Part shown: in pieces, positions 46,070-54,812 of the stretch
Layout: every line of letters starts with the position of its first letter
How positions within the stretch are numbered: the stretch's first letter is position 1
Assembly (NCBI RefSeq): GCF_900104775.1
Contig: NZ_FNSA01000003.1
Location: 1 to 64,000 of the forward strand
DNA: 64,000 bases
Reading direction: 5' to 3'
Source of the DNA: Tsukamurella tyrosinosolvens
GTDB taxonomy: Bacteria > Actinomycetota > Actinomycetes > Mycobacteriales > Mycobacteriaceae
The notes under the pieces: model-generated
The model's input: only the letters and a program-made list of their open reading frames with translations
Database searches by the model: none
Told to the model about the DNA's origin: nothing
Program-made: the position numbers and the translations under genes

Positions 46070-46867
46070 ATGAGCACGCGCCCCGCGCTGCTCGTGGATG
46101 ACTCCCCGATCGTGTGTGTGAGCGGCGCGGACGTCCTCGATCGGATCGAACGACGCATCGCCGAGGGCGGTACGCGCCCGCTGGGTGTGTGCTCGGTCAA
46201 CGTCGACCATCTGCACCACTTCGGTCCAGGTGGCCGGCGCCTCGGCGGCGACGTGGACTGGCTGTCGGTCGCGGACGGGGCCCCCATCGCCCGCCGCGGT
46301 GCCATGCTCGCGCGCTGTGACTGGCCCCGGGTCACCGGAGCCGACTTGTTGCCGCAGGTGATCGCCCGCGCTGCAGAGCGTGGTTGGCGGGTGGGGTTCG
46401 TCGGCGGTACGCCGGAGATGCACGATCGCCTGCGCCCCGTGCTGCGGGAGGAGTATCCGACGCTGGCGGTGGTGGGCTTCTGGGCGCCGGAGCGCGCGGA
46501 GCTCGACGACCGGGACGTCGCGGAACGGATCGTGGCCGAGGTTCGGTCGGCGTCTCCGACGGTGCTGATCGTCGGGCTCGGGAAGCCCCGCCAGGAACGG
46601 TGGATCGACGAGGCGGGCCCGCACACCGGTGCCGCGGTGCTGCTTCCGTTCGGCGCCGCCGCCGACTTCATGGCCGGAATGGTGGTGCGGGCGCCGGAAC
46701 GGTGGCAGCGCGCGGGTGCCGAGTGGCTCTATCGGCTTCTCCAGGAACCGCGCCGACTGGCGCGGCGTTACCTGGTCCAGGGGCCGCCCGCGCTTCTGCG
46801 CCTGCGGCGGGCCCGACTGACCGAAGTCACATGGCCCGCAGCATCTCAGCCAGGTGGCGCGCCATGA
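46070..46867 (+). CDS. WecG/TagA/CpsF-family glycosyltransferase (GT26)
   Basis: A 265-residue cytosolic transferase. Family blocks: SVNVDHLHHFGPGGRRL, a WLSVADGAPIARRG donor-binding block, GWRVGFVGGTPEMHD, and the signature VGLGKPRQERWIDE, followed by FGAAADFMAGMVVRAPERWQRAGAEWLYRLLQEPRR. It adds the second sugar to an undecaprenyl-PP-linked acceptor. GGAGGGGCGGA precedes ATG. Its 3' end overlaps the convergent GT4 gene by 41 bases. Confidence 0.85.
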   Translation: MSTRPALLVDDSPIVCVSGADVLDRIERRIAEGGTRPLGVCSVNVDHLHHFGPGGRRLGGDVDWLSVADGAPIARRGAMLARCDWPRVTGADLLPQVIARAAERGWRVGFVGGTPEMHDRLRPVLREEYPTLAVVGFWAPERAELDDRDVAERIVAEVRSASPTVLIVGLGKPRQERWIDEAGPHTGAAVLLPFGAAADFMAGMVVRAPERWQRAGAEWLYRLLQEPRRLARRYLVQGPPALLRLRRARLTEVTWPAASQPGGAP

Positions 46868-47879
46868 TCTCACTCGTGAACCGGGTCCTGGCGACGACAG
46901 CGGCGCGTCGTCCCATCTCGATCCGCATGTCGTCGTCGCGAGCGAGCACTTCGATGGCCGCGGCGAAGGCATCGACATCCCCGGGTGGCACCAGCAGGCC
47001 GGTCTCGCCGTGCTGAACGTAGTCCGCGACTCCGGGGTTGTCGGTGACGACGAGGGGTCGGCCGCTGGCCATCGCTTCGAGCACGACGGTCAGGCCGGAA
47101 CCGGTGACCGTCGGGTGCAGCGCGATCGCCACGATGCCGGCGCGCGCGTAGAGTTCGCGGATCCGGCCGTTCAGTCGTTCGGTGTGCACGGTGACGAGGC
47201 CGTCGGTCGCATCCACCGGGAGGCTGGACGCCAATTCCAGCCGGACGTCGGGGATCCGGCTCCGCACGGCCGCCACGCCGCGGACCAGGGTCGCGTGGTC
47301 GCGGAAGCGGTCCTCACCGGCGCTCATCACGGTGTGCGGTGCGGAGGCCTGCGGTTGCTCCGAGTAGAAGTCCGTGTCGATCCCGAGGGGGACGAAGTGC
47401 AGTCGTTCGGGGGCCACGCCCCACTCGCTCGCCATGAGCGGAAGGACCGCCGAGCACTGCGCCCACACCGTGCGGGCGCGGGGCAGCGCGCGTCGCGCGA
47501 GCGCGCCGTGCACCCGACCGGCGGCCGCGCGCGTCGTCAGCCAGCCGACGCCGGCGGCGACCGGTATGTCCCCGCTCAGCAAGGCGGGTACGCCCGTGCG
47601 CTCGTCGTACGCGAGGACCGCGTCTGCCGGCACCTTCGGCTTCGCGCGCATCGCCTCGACGAGCTCGTACCCACCGGTCCGATGTCGGACCGACTGCGCC
47701 AGCCGTCGGACGGGCCACGGCTCGTCGGCCGGGTTCGTCGAGCTGAACCGCAGCTCGATGCCGTGATCCGCCATCCGATCGAGGCCGTACGGTGAGCGAT
47801 CGGGAACCTCGCCGGAGCGATGGCGATCCGCCCAGTCGGCCGGTGACAGGCCACCGGCCAACGGAACCACTACTCGCAT
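46827..47879 (-). CDS. Glycosyltransferase, GT4 family
   Basis: A 350-residue GT-B enzyme. The C-terminal donor-binding domain has the EX7E-like block HPTVTGSGLTVVLEAMASGRPLVVTDNPGVADYV and GETGLLVPPGDVDAFAAAI. The N-terminal acceptor domain includes VPLGIDTDFYSEQP at the hinge. AGGGGG precedes ATG 47,879. It transfers a nucleotide-sugar residue to the growing repeat unit; specificity unknown. It is divergent from the flippase gene and convergent with the WecG-like gene. Confidence 0.85.
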   Translation of the reverse strand: MRVVVPLAGGLSPADWADRHRSGEVPDRSPYGLDRMADHGIELRFSSTNPADEPWPVRRLAQSVRHRTGGYELVEAMRAKPKVPADAVLAYDERTGVPALLSGDIPVAAGVGWLTTRAAAGRVHGALARRALPRARTVWAQCSAVLPLMASEWGVAPERLHFVPLGIDTDFYSEQPQASAPHTVMSAGEDRFRDHATLVRGVAAVRSRIPDVRLELASSLPVDATDGLVTVHTERLNGRIRELYARAGIVAIALHPTVTGSGLTVVLEAMASGRPLVVTDNPGVADYVQHGETGLLVPPGDVDAFAAAIEVLARDDDMRIEMGRRAAVVARTRFTSEIMARHLAEMLRAM

Positions 47880-47947
47880 CGGAACCCCCTCTCGCCGACG
47901 AGACTAGCGCCGAGGGTGTTGCGATCGGCGCCGAGGGTGAACTGAGC

Positions 47948-49390
47948 TTGCGTGGGCGTGCCTCGGGCGGGCGCATCGCTCGGGCGTTCAGTATGCAGTT
48001 CGTCGCTCGGATCCTTGGCCTGGTCGCGTCGATCGGCACCGTTGCCCTGACAACGCGGTCGCTCGGCCCCGGACCCTACGGGCAGCTGTCCGCCGCGATC
48101 ATGTTCATCGGCCTGTGGAGCAGCCTCACCGAACTCGGTATCGGCTCGGTGATCGTGCGCCGCGTGACGAGCGGTACGGGCGACCTGTCGCGCCTGGTGC
48201 GGGTCAATGCGGGATTCTCGCTGACCTACTGCCTTCCGCTCGGCGCGGCCGCGGCGCTCACCGGTTGGCTCCTGTACCGCGACGATCCGCTCGTCGTGGT
48301 GATGATCGCGATCATCAGCGGCAGCCTCGTGCTCACAACGCTGAGCAGCTGCGTGCAGCCGGTGTTCGTGACGGACGTCCGCTTCGGCGCGGTCGCGCTG
48401 TCTGATCTCGTCGGCCGCCTGCTGTCCTTCGGCCTGACCTTCGTGCTGGTGCACGTCGGGGCCGACCTGTATTGGTACGCCGTGGTCCAACTGGTCCCGC
48501 CGCTAGTGGTGCTGGTCATCCAGGGGGGCGTCGCCCGTCGTATCGTCGACATCCGGCCGATCTTCTCGGTCCGCGAGAGCTGGGAGCTCGTCCGCGAGAG
48601 CCTGCCGCAGACCGGCGTCCTGATCATCGCGGCGCTGTACTGGCGTTCGGACGGCGTCCTGCTCTCGGTGCTGAGTACCAAGGAGGAGACGGGCGCCTAC
48701 AACCTCGCGTACACGGTCGCCTTCAACGCGACGGTGATCTCCAGCGTCTTCCTCTGGTCGACGCTCTCGACGATGACCAACCTCTTCGCCACCGACCGTG
48801 AGCGCTTCGCCCGGTTCACCGAGCGCAGCATCCAGGCCATGCTGTTCGTGTCCATGCCCCTGGCGGTCGTGGGCGTGCTGCTCGCGCCGGAGCTGGTCCG
48901 GCTCCTCGGATCGGAGGACTTCGTCGCCGCCGGTGGTAGCACGTTGGGGCTCTTGTTCGTCGCCGTCGCGATCCGATTGGTCACCGGCACGCTCAGCCAG
49001 GGACTGTTCGCCGCGCACGACCAGGTCTTCCTCCTGCGGCTCAACATCGTCAGCCTGGTGCTCAACATCGGATTGAACGTCGCGTTGATCCCCCAGTTCG
49101 GCGCGAAGGGCGCCGCGGCTTCTCTCGTCGCGAGCGAGTTCTTCGGCCTGGCGGTCGCGACGTGGCGCTTGACCGGCCGCACACCGTATCGCACGCCCTG
49201 GTTGTTCCTGGTGCGATTGGCGCCGCCCGTCGCGGCGGCGGCGGCGGTGTGCCTCGTCGGGAATTCTCTTCCGGTCCTCCTGACCGGCGCGCTGGCGGCG
49301 GTCGTCTACGTGGCGGTGAACCTGCTGCTCGGGCCGGTGCGCCTGAACGACGCGCGTGGACTGCTCAGCTCCGAGGGAGGAAACCCGTGA
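47948..49390 (+). CDS. Polysaccharide flippase (Wzx/MATE-like)
   Basis: A membrane protein of about 480 residues with 12-14 helices, Polysacc_synt family. It begins RAFSMQFVARILGLVASIGTVALTTRSLGPGPYGQL, the typical first helix and GxxxYG turn. The start is uncertain. GTG 47,792 would overlap the divergent GT4 gene by 88 bases; TTG 47,948 (with GAGGGTG before it) avoids this, and ATG 47,993 is also possible. It moves lipid-linked repeat units across the membrane. Its stop overlaps the start of the GT2-GT4 gene, with GGAGG inside its last codons. Confidence 0.85.
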   Translation: MRGRASGGRIARAFSMQFVARILGLVASIGTVALTTRSLGPGPYGQLSAAIMFIGLWSSLTELGIGSVIVRRVTSGTGDLSRLVRVNAGFSLTYCLPLGAAAALTGWLLYRDDPLVVVMIAIISGSLVLTTLSSCVQPVFVTDVRFGAVALSDLVGRLLSFGLTFVLVHVGADLYWYAVVQLVPPLVVLVIQGGVARRIVDIRPIFSVRESWELVRESLPQTGVLIIAALYWRSDGVLLSVLSTKEETGAYNLAYTVAFNATVISSVFLWSTLSTMTNLFATDRERFARFTERSIQAMLFVSMPLAVVGVLLAPELVRLLGSEDFVAAGGSTLGLLFVAVAIRLVTGTLSQGLFAAHDQVFLLRLNIVSLVLNIGLNVALIPQFGAKGAAASLVASEFFGLAVATWRLTGRTPYRTPWLFLVRLAPPVAAAAAVCLVGNSLPVLLTGALAAVVYVAVNLLLGPVRLNDARGLLSSEGGNP

Positions 49391-51363
49391 TGACTGCAGA
49401 ACGCCTGTACCTGGCAGGGGGGCTCCGGCAGTCGCCGCCGCCGGCGACGCCGACGCACCGTGATCCGGCGGTCTTGATCGTCGCCTACCGCGTGCCGGGC
49501 GATGTCGCCGAGTGCCTCGCCGCCGTCGCGAAGCACCTGCCGGGTGTTCCGGTGCTCGTCTGGGACAACTCGGGTCCCGACTATCCGGGGATGGCCGACG
49601 TGCGAGAGGCGTTCCCGGCTGTCGCCTGGCACGGTGACGGTCGCAACCTGGGCTTCGCCGCGGCGGTCAACCGGCTCGCGGCCCTCGCTCCGGACCACGA
49701 CCTGTTGCTGCTCAACCCCGACGCCCTGCTCCGCGGCGGACTCGAGGAGACCCGCGCCGCGCTGCGGCGGCCCGGGGTGGCGGCGGCGGCCCCCGCGGTC
49801 CACGATGTGCACGACACGACGGGGCGTGGCCGCCCGTGGGACGTCGCGCACCGCCGCCGGGGCGTGCTGCGGGGCCTCGTCTCCCGCGCCGGGTACGCCG
49901 AGGCGCTGCGCCGCACGCCGATCTCGGACCTGTACCCGGCAGCGCCGGAGCGGGTCGACGGCTACCTGACGGGCGCGTGTTTGGCCATCAGCCGCGACGC
50001 CTGGGATGCGTTGGGTCCGTTCGACGAGGAGTTCTTCCTCTACGGCGAGGAGACCGACTGGCAGCGGCGCGCCCTCGACGCGGGCTGGTCGCTGGAGTTG
50101 ACCGGCGATGCGGGCGTCGAGCATTCGGGGCACGGTACGGTCCGCGACGACGCGGTCGCCTGGCGGCGCTCGGCCGACCTGTTGCGTGCGAACATGGCCC
50201 TCAACATCGAGCATGCCGCGGGTGCCCGCGCGGCCGGCGTCTTCCTGCTGGGGGATTCGCTGCTCGACCGGGTGCAGCGCAGCAAGCGCGCGAGCCGGGC
50301 AGCGATCCCGCGCAGCGAGCGGCCGAGCATCGTCTTCACGGTGAACCGGCTGGTCTTCGGAGGGGCCGAGCGGCACCACCTCGTGCTGGCGGGGGAGCTG
50401 CAGCGCCGCGGCTACGACGTGACCGTCGTCTGCCTGCAGCGCTTCGGTCCGCTGATCGAGGAGGCCCCGGCGGGCGTGCGCGTGGTACGCCAGCCATGGT
50501 GGGGGCCGTTGTTGGACCTACCTGCCGGCCCGACCATCCTGATCAGCGGCGACACCAACACCGAAACCGGCTTCGCCACCCTCTGGCGGGCCGGGGGCCG
50601 GGATCGGACGTGGTTGGTGGGGGCACACATCCCGCCGGAGCCGGACGGGCCCACGTACTCCGCTCCGCTGGCCGCCGCGATGCGGCGTGCGGACGGTTTC
50701 GTGGCGCTCTCTCCGGCGCACTGGGCGGAGGCGACGGCGCATCGGACGTTGGGCCGCAGGCACTTCGTCGCGCCCAACGGTGTGGCGCGGCGAGCGGATC
50801 TCGACGAGGTGCCGCCGCGTCCCCGTGTCGGCCACGTGCCGCGCCTGGTGATGTTGTCCCGCATCGTCGAGCACAAGAATCCGCACCTGTTGGTGGAGGC
50901 GCTGGCCGGGCTGGAGGACCTGCCCTGGGAGCTCGACATCTTCGGCGACGGTCCCGACCGCGAGCGGCTCGAGGCACTCACCCCACCTGGGCTGGCGGGG
51001 CGGGTGCGGTGGCGGGGCTGGTCGCCCGGGCCCGAGCACGCCTTCGCCGAGGCCGACCTGGCGTGCGTCCCGAGCGGCTCCGAGGCGTTCCCGATGGTGA
51101 TCCTCGAGGCGATGGCCCGGCGCCTACCGGTGGTGGCGTCCGCCGTCTGCGCCGTCCCGGACATGCTCGACGACGGTGCCGTAGGCGCCCTGGTGCACGA
51201 CGTGACCGTCGAGGGATGGCGGGAGGCCCTGCGTGAACTGCTGGCACGGCCGGAGGAGTGGGCCGCGCTCGGCGACCGCGGATTCGAGCGGATGCGCGAG
51301 CACTACACGGTCGAGGCGATGGCCGACGCCTACGAGGCGGCGTTCACGGCGGTGCGGCCGTGA
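49390..51363 (+). CDS. Two-domain glycosyltransferase, GT2-GT4 fusion
   Basis: A 657-residue cytosolic protein with two catalytic units. Residues about 15-290 form a GT2 domain like rhamnosyl/galactofuranosyl transferases: VLIVAYRVPG, NLGFAAAVNRL, the metal-binding LLLNPDALL, and GPFDEEFFLYGEETDWQRRA. Residues about 310-650 form a GT4 domain: VFGGAERHHLVLAGELQRRGY, LVMLSRIVEHKNPHLLVEAL, and PSGSEAFPMVILEAMARRLPVVAS. GGAGG lies before ATG, which overlaps the flippase stop. It could add two sugars in succession. Its own stop overlaps the next gene (GTGA). Confidence 0.85.
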   Translation: MTAERLYLAGGLRQSPPPATPTHRDPAVLIVAYRVPGDVAECLAAVAKHLPGVPVLVWDNSGPDYPGMADVREAFPAVAWHGDGRNLGFAAAVNRLAALAPDHDLLLLNPDALLRGGLEETRAALRRPGVAAAAPAVHDVHDTTGRGRPWDVAHRRRGVLRGLVSRAGYAEALRRTPISDLYPAAPERVDGYLTGACLAISRDAWDALGPFDEEFFLYGEETDWQRRALDAGWSLELTGDAGVEHSGHGTVRDDAVAWRRSADLLRANMALNIEHAAGARAAGVFLLGDSLLDRVQRSKRASRAAIPRSERPSIVFTVNRLVFGGAERHHLVLAGELQRRGYDVTVVCLQRFGPLIEEAPAGVRVVRQPWWGPLLDLPAGPTILISGDTNTETGFATLWRAGGRDRTWLVGAHIPPEPDGPTYSAPLAAAMRRADGFVALSPAHWAEATAHRTLGRRHFVAPNGVARRADLDEVPPRPRVGHVPRLVMLSRIVEHKNPHLLVEALAGLEDLPWELDIFGDGPDRERLEALTPPGLAGRVRWRGWSPGPEHAFAEADLACVPSGSEAFPMVILEAMARRLPVVASAVCAVPDMLDDGAVGALVHDVTVEGWREALRELLARPEEWAALGDRGFERMREHYTVEAMADAYEAAFTAVRP

Positions 51364-52400
51364 CGGTGCGGGTGCTGTGGCTCTCGCCGTGGATGCGGCC
51401 GCTCGCACGGGTGTACTGCGAGCGCCTGATCGACGCCGGCTTCGAGGTCGTGCTCGTCACCTCCGACCAGCATCCGGAGTCGGACGTGCAGCGGGCCTAC
51501 GAGCGGGTCCTCGATCCGCGCCCGAAGACCCCGTCGACCTGGCCCGCGTTCGTCCGGGAGCTGCGCGCGGTCCGGTCGTTCCGGCCCGACGTCGTGATCA
51601 CCGAGTTGGTGCGCGATCCGCGGTGGATCGCGCTCGCCGGAGGTGCTCCGCGGGTGAACCTGGTCCACGACGACCGGCCGCACGGCGCCGACGAGGAACT
51701 ACCCGGGTGGGAACGCCGGCTGTTCGGGCGGTGGAACGGAACCGCCGCCTCCACGGTCTGTTTCAGCGATTACGTGGCCGATGCGGTATCCGCGAACGCG
51801 GTCGTGCCGCTGACCAGCGATCTCGACGACGCGGCCGTACCCCCGGTGGTGGCGGCGTCGGATCGCAGGGACTTCGTCGCCGTCGGGCGGCTCACCGAGT
51901 ACAAGAATCTCGACGTGACGCTCGCGGCGTGGGAGCGCCACGTCGCCGGGCCGGGTTGGCGCGGCGACGAACTCGTGTTGATCGGCGATGGTCCCGATCG
52001 GCGCGTCGGGAAGGCGGTGCGATGGCATCGTGGGCCGTACGCGTACGCCGACGTGATCGCTCCCATGGCACGCGCGAAGGCGTCGGTGGTGCACTACCGA
52101 AGGGCCACGCAGAGCGGAGTCCAGGTGCTGGCGATGCAACTGGGCGTGACGCCCATCGTTTCGCCCGAGGGCGCGTTGCCGGAGTTCCAGCCCCCCGGGG
52201 AGCATCCGGTGGGTGTGGACGACGTCGAGGGCCTCGCGCTCGCGTTCGACGCGCTGGCGGATCCCGGTGCCGCGGCGGCGCGGGGGCGCGCCGCCCGCGA
52301 TCACTACGACCGCGTTTTCGCGGCCCCGGTGTCGGCGAGATCGCTCGCGGCGGAGGTGGAGCGAGTCATCGCCGCGCGAGCGCGGACCACAGCGCGCTGA
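51360..52400 (+). CDS. Glycosyltransferase, GT4-like
   Basis: A 346-residue GT-B protein. VLWLSPWMRPLARVYCERLIDAGFEVVLVTSDQHP begins the N-terminal Rossmann half. The C-terminal half has FVAVGRLTEYKNLDVTLAAWERH, VVHYRRATQSGVQVLAMQLGVTPIVSPEGALPEF and a final helix. The EX7E motif is degenerate. GTG 51,360 overlaps the previous stop, so it is co-translated with the GT2-GT4 protein. Its 3' end overlaps a convergent GT4 gene by 35 bases. Confidence 0.8.
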   Translation: MTVRVLWLSPWMRPLARVYCERLIDAGFEVVLVTSDQHPESDVQRAYERVLDPRPKTPSTWPAFVRELRAVRSFRPDVVITELVRDPRWIALAGGAPRVNLVHDDRPHGADEELPGWERRLFGRWNGTAASTVCFSDYVADAVSANAVVPLTSDLDDAAVPPVVAASDRRDFVAVGRLTEYKNLDVTLAAWERHVAGPGWRGDELVLIGDGPDRRVGKAVRWHRGPYAYADVIAPMARAKASVVHYRRATQSGVQVLAMQLGVTPIVSPEGALPEFQPPGEHPVGVDDVEGLALAFDALADPGAAAARGRAARDHYDRVFAAPVSARSLAAEVERVIAARARTTAR

Positions 52401-53463
52401 GCCTGGCATGCCACTCCACGAGGTCGAAATCGGCCGCACGGGAACGGGCCCCGACAGCGAGGTGGGATAGCAGCACCGGATCCTCGACCAACCGCGTGAG
52501 CGCGGTGGCCAGCGCGGGGACGTCCCCCGGCGGTACGAGGAGCCCGTCGTCGCCGTCGGTGATCGCGTCGGGGATCGCGCCCACGGGGGTGGTCAGCGGC
52601 GCGAGGCCGGCGGCCATCGCCTCCAGCAGCGCCATCGGCAGGCCCTCGTCGTAGCTGGGCAGCGCGAAGACCTGCGATGCGGCGAGCAGCGCGTCGCGCC
52701 CGGCCGGGTCCACCCAACCGCGGACCGTCACCGCCTCCTCGACGCCGGCCGCCGCGACCGCGGCGCGCACCTCGTCCACCTCGCCGTCGCCGGCCAGGGT
52801 CAGGTGCAGCCGTGACCGGACGTCGGGCGGCAGCGCGGCGACCGCCGCGACGAGGTCGTAGCTGCCCTTCCGGACGCCGAGCCGCCCGAGCGCGACCGCG
52901 CGGACGATGCTTTCGTCCGCGCCGTCGGCCGCGAGGCCCTCGGCGGGCCGGGCCGGGAGGGGCGGCACGGGGTTGTAGAGCACCTCGACCGTCTCGGGCG
53001 CGAGGCCCAGGGCGGCCGCGTACTCCGTGGCGAGGCCCGTCCCCAGCACCAACCAGCGGTCCGCGGGCAGGGCCGCCCGCACGAGGGTCCGCGCGGGGGC
53101 CGGGAGCCGGGTGACCCAGCCGCCGAAGTCGAAGCTGTGGCCGTGCACGACCGCGGGGACGCCGCGCAGGCGCGCCGCCCACAGCACGGGGGCCTTGCGC
53201 ACGACGCTGCCGCCGTGCGAGAGGTGCACGTGCACCACGTCGACGTCGCCGCGGAGCACGGCCGCGGTGCTCCGCGCCATGCCGCCGAGACCGGTTCGCA
53301 GGCGCTGCCCGACGGTGCCGTCCACGTACGTGGCGACCAGGCGCACGTCGATGGCCGGATCGGGCTGCGCCGCCATGTGACCGACCACGGTGGCCATGCC
53401 GCCCCGGCTCAGGGGACCGGGGGGCGGGGGGCCCACGACGAGGACGCGGATCGGCGTCGTCAC
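52366..53463 (-). CDS. Glycosyltransferase, GT4 family
   Basis: A 365-residue GT-B enzyme. VLVVGPPPPGPLSRGGMATVVGHM opens the N-terminal domain. AVALGRLGVRKGSYDLVAAVAALP and LPSYDEGLPMALLEAMAAGLAPLTTPVGAIPDAI with the EX7E pattern form the donor domain. GTG 53,463 overlaps the aminotransferase stop (GTGA), making it the last gene of the coupled sugar-tailoring block. It may transfer the modified sugar that the block makes. Confidence 0.85.
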   Translation of the reverse strand: MTTPIRVLVVGPPPPGPLSRGGMATVVGHMAAQPDPAIDVRLVATYVDGTVGQRLRTGLGGMARSTAAVLRGDVDVVHVHLSHGGSVVRKAPVLWAARLRGVPAVVHGHSFDFGGWVTRLPAPARTLVRAALPADRWLVLGTGLATEYAAALGLAPETVEVLYNPVPPLPARPAEGLAADGADESIVRAVALGRLGVRKGSYDLVAAVAALPPDVRSRLHLTLAGDGEVDEVRAAVAAAGVEEAVTVRGWVDPAGRDALLAASQVFALPSYDEGLPMALLEAMAAGLAPLTTPVGAIPDAITDGDDGLLVPPGDVPALATALTRLVEDPVLLSHLAVGARSRAADFDLVEWHARLSALWSALARR

Positions 53464-54812
53464 GACGGTGCCCCGCCGGGCAGGCGCCGCGGCGCCGCGG
53501 TCCGGCGCAGGGCCGGCGCGACGGGACGGCCCTCGAGCAGCCCGTCGACGGTGCCCGCCTCCAGTGCCTTCCGGTACGGCACGAGGGCCTGCGCCACCGC
53601 GTCGACGGTGTGGTCGACGTCGGCGTCGGTGTGCGCGGCGGAGATCACGAAGGACTGTCCGAGCACGCCGCGCCGCATCAGCTCCTGCAGGAACAGGGTC
53701 CGGTAGGCCTGCGACGGCGCACCGTCGGTGTCGCGGGTCGTGAAGACCAGGCACGACGGGCGGCCGATCGCGCGCACCGCGTTGCCGACCCCCGCGGCGT
53801 CCGCCGCGGCGTTCACCCCGTCGGCCAGCCGGCGCCCGGCGCGCTCCATCGCGCCCACCGGATCGCCCTCGCGGTAGGCCCGCGCGACGGCGCGGAACGC
53901 GGTGAGCGAGACCGACTCCGGGCCGTGCGTCGTGGACAGCAGGAACACCCGCTCGGCGTCGGTGTTGAGGCCGCCGAGCTCCATGAGCTCGCGCTTCCCG
54001 GCGAGCGCGGCGATGGGGAAGCCGTTGCCCATCGCCTTGCCCCAGCACGACAGGTCGGGCGTGACGCCGTACACGGACTGCGCGCCGTGCGGCGACCAGC
54101 GGAAGCCGGTGATCATCTCGTCGAAGACCAGCACCGCGCCGTGCTCGTCGCACAGGGCCCGCACCGCCTCCAGGAAGCCGGGTTCGGGCTCCGCGAGGGC
54201 CGTGGCGGCCTCGAGGAAGACGGCGGCGATGCGGCCGGGATGCTCGGCGAACCGGGCCCGCAGCGAATCGGCGTCGTTGTAGGCGAAGCGGACCGTGAGA
54301 TCGCTGATCGCGGAGGGGATCCCGGCCGCCATGTCGGTCGCGCCGATGAACCAGTCGTCGACGGAGAAGAAGGGCTGGTCGCACACCGCCACGAGGTCGC
54401 GGCCGGTGGCGGCGCGCGCGAGGCGCAGGGCCGCGGTGGTCGCGTCGGAGCCGTTCTTGCCGAACTTCACCATGTCGGCGGTGGGCACCATCGCGAGGAA
54501 GTCCTCGGCGGCATCGAGTTCCGTCGTCGTGGGCCGGCTGAAGCTGAGACCGTCGTCGAGGCACGCGCGCACGGCCTCGACGACCGGCGGGTAGGCGTGG
54601 CCCAGGGTCACGGCCCGCAGCCCCATCCCGTACTCGACGTACTCGTTGCCGTCCGCGTCCCAGACGCGTGCGCCGCGGCCGCGCGTGAGCACGGGCGGCA
54701 TGAACTCGGGGTACTGGTCGGCGCCGCGGGCGTAGGTGTGCGCGCCGCCGGGCACCAGTCGGTGCAGGCGGTCCTGCAGGTCCCGCGAGCGGGTGAAGTC
54801 GGGTCCGGTCAT
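53460..54812 (-). CDS. Class III PLP aminotransferase (glutamate-1-semialdehyde aminomutase-like)
   Basis: A 450-residue aminotransferase. GGAHTYARGADQYPEFMPPVLTRG at the start, FGKNGSDATTAALRLARAATGR for cofactor phosphate binding, LVFDEMITGFRWS with the PLP-pyridine Asp, and CWGKAMGNGFPIAAL with the Schiff-base Lys. Although closest in look to HemL, its place in a polysaccharide cluster between a methyltransferase and a glycosyltransferase suggests sugar or small-molecule amination. ATG 54,812 overlaps the upstream stop (ATGA). Confidence 0.85.
   Translation of the reverse strand: MTGPDFTRSRDLQDRLHRLVPGGAHTYARGADQYPEFMPPVLTRGRGARVWDADGNEYVEYGMGLRAVTLGHAYPPVVEAVRACLDDGLSFSRPTTTELDAAEDFLAMVPTADMVKFGKNGSDATTAALRLARAATGRDLVAVCDQPFFSVDDWFIGATDMAAGIPSAISDLTVRFAYNDADSLRARFAEHPGRIAAVFLEAATALAEPEPGFLEAVRALCDEHGAVLVFDEMITGFRWSPHGAQSVYGVTPDLSCWGKAMGNGFPIAALAGKRELMELGGLNTDAERVFLLSTTHGPESVSLTAFRAVARAYREGDPVGAMERAGRRLADGVNAAADAAGVGNAVRAIGRPSCLVFTTRDTDGAPSQAYRTLFLQELMRRGVLGQSFVISAAHTDADVDHTVDAVAQALVPYRKALEAGTVDGLLEGRPVAPALRRTAAPRRLPGGAPS

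Noticed and set aside
53460-54812. HemL (tetrapyrrole synthesis) as the role of the class III aminotransferase
   Set aside because: The motifs fit the HemL superfamily, but its placement inside a co-translated sugar-tailoring and glycosyltransferase block makes a tetrapyrrole role unlikely.
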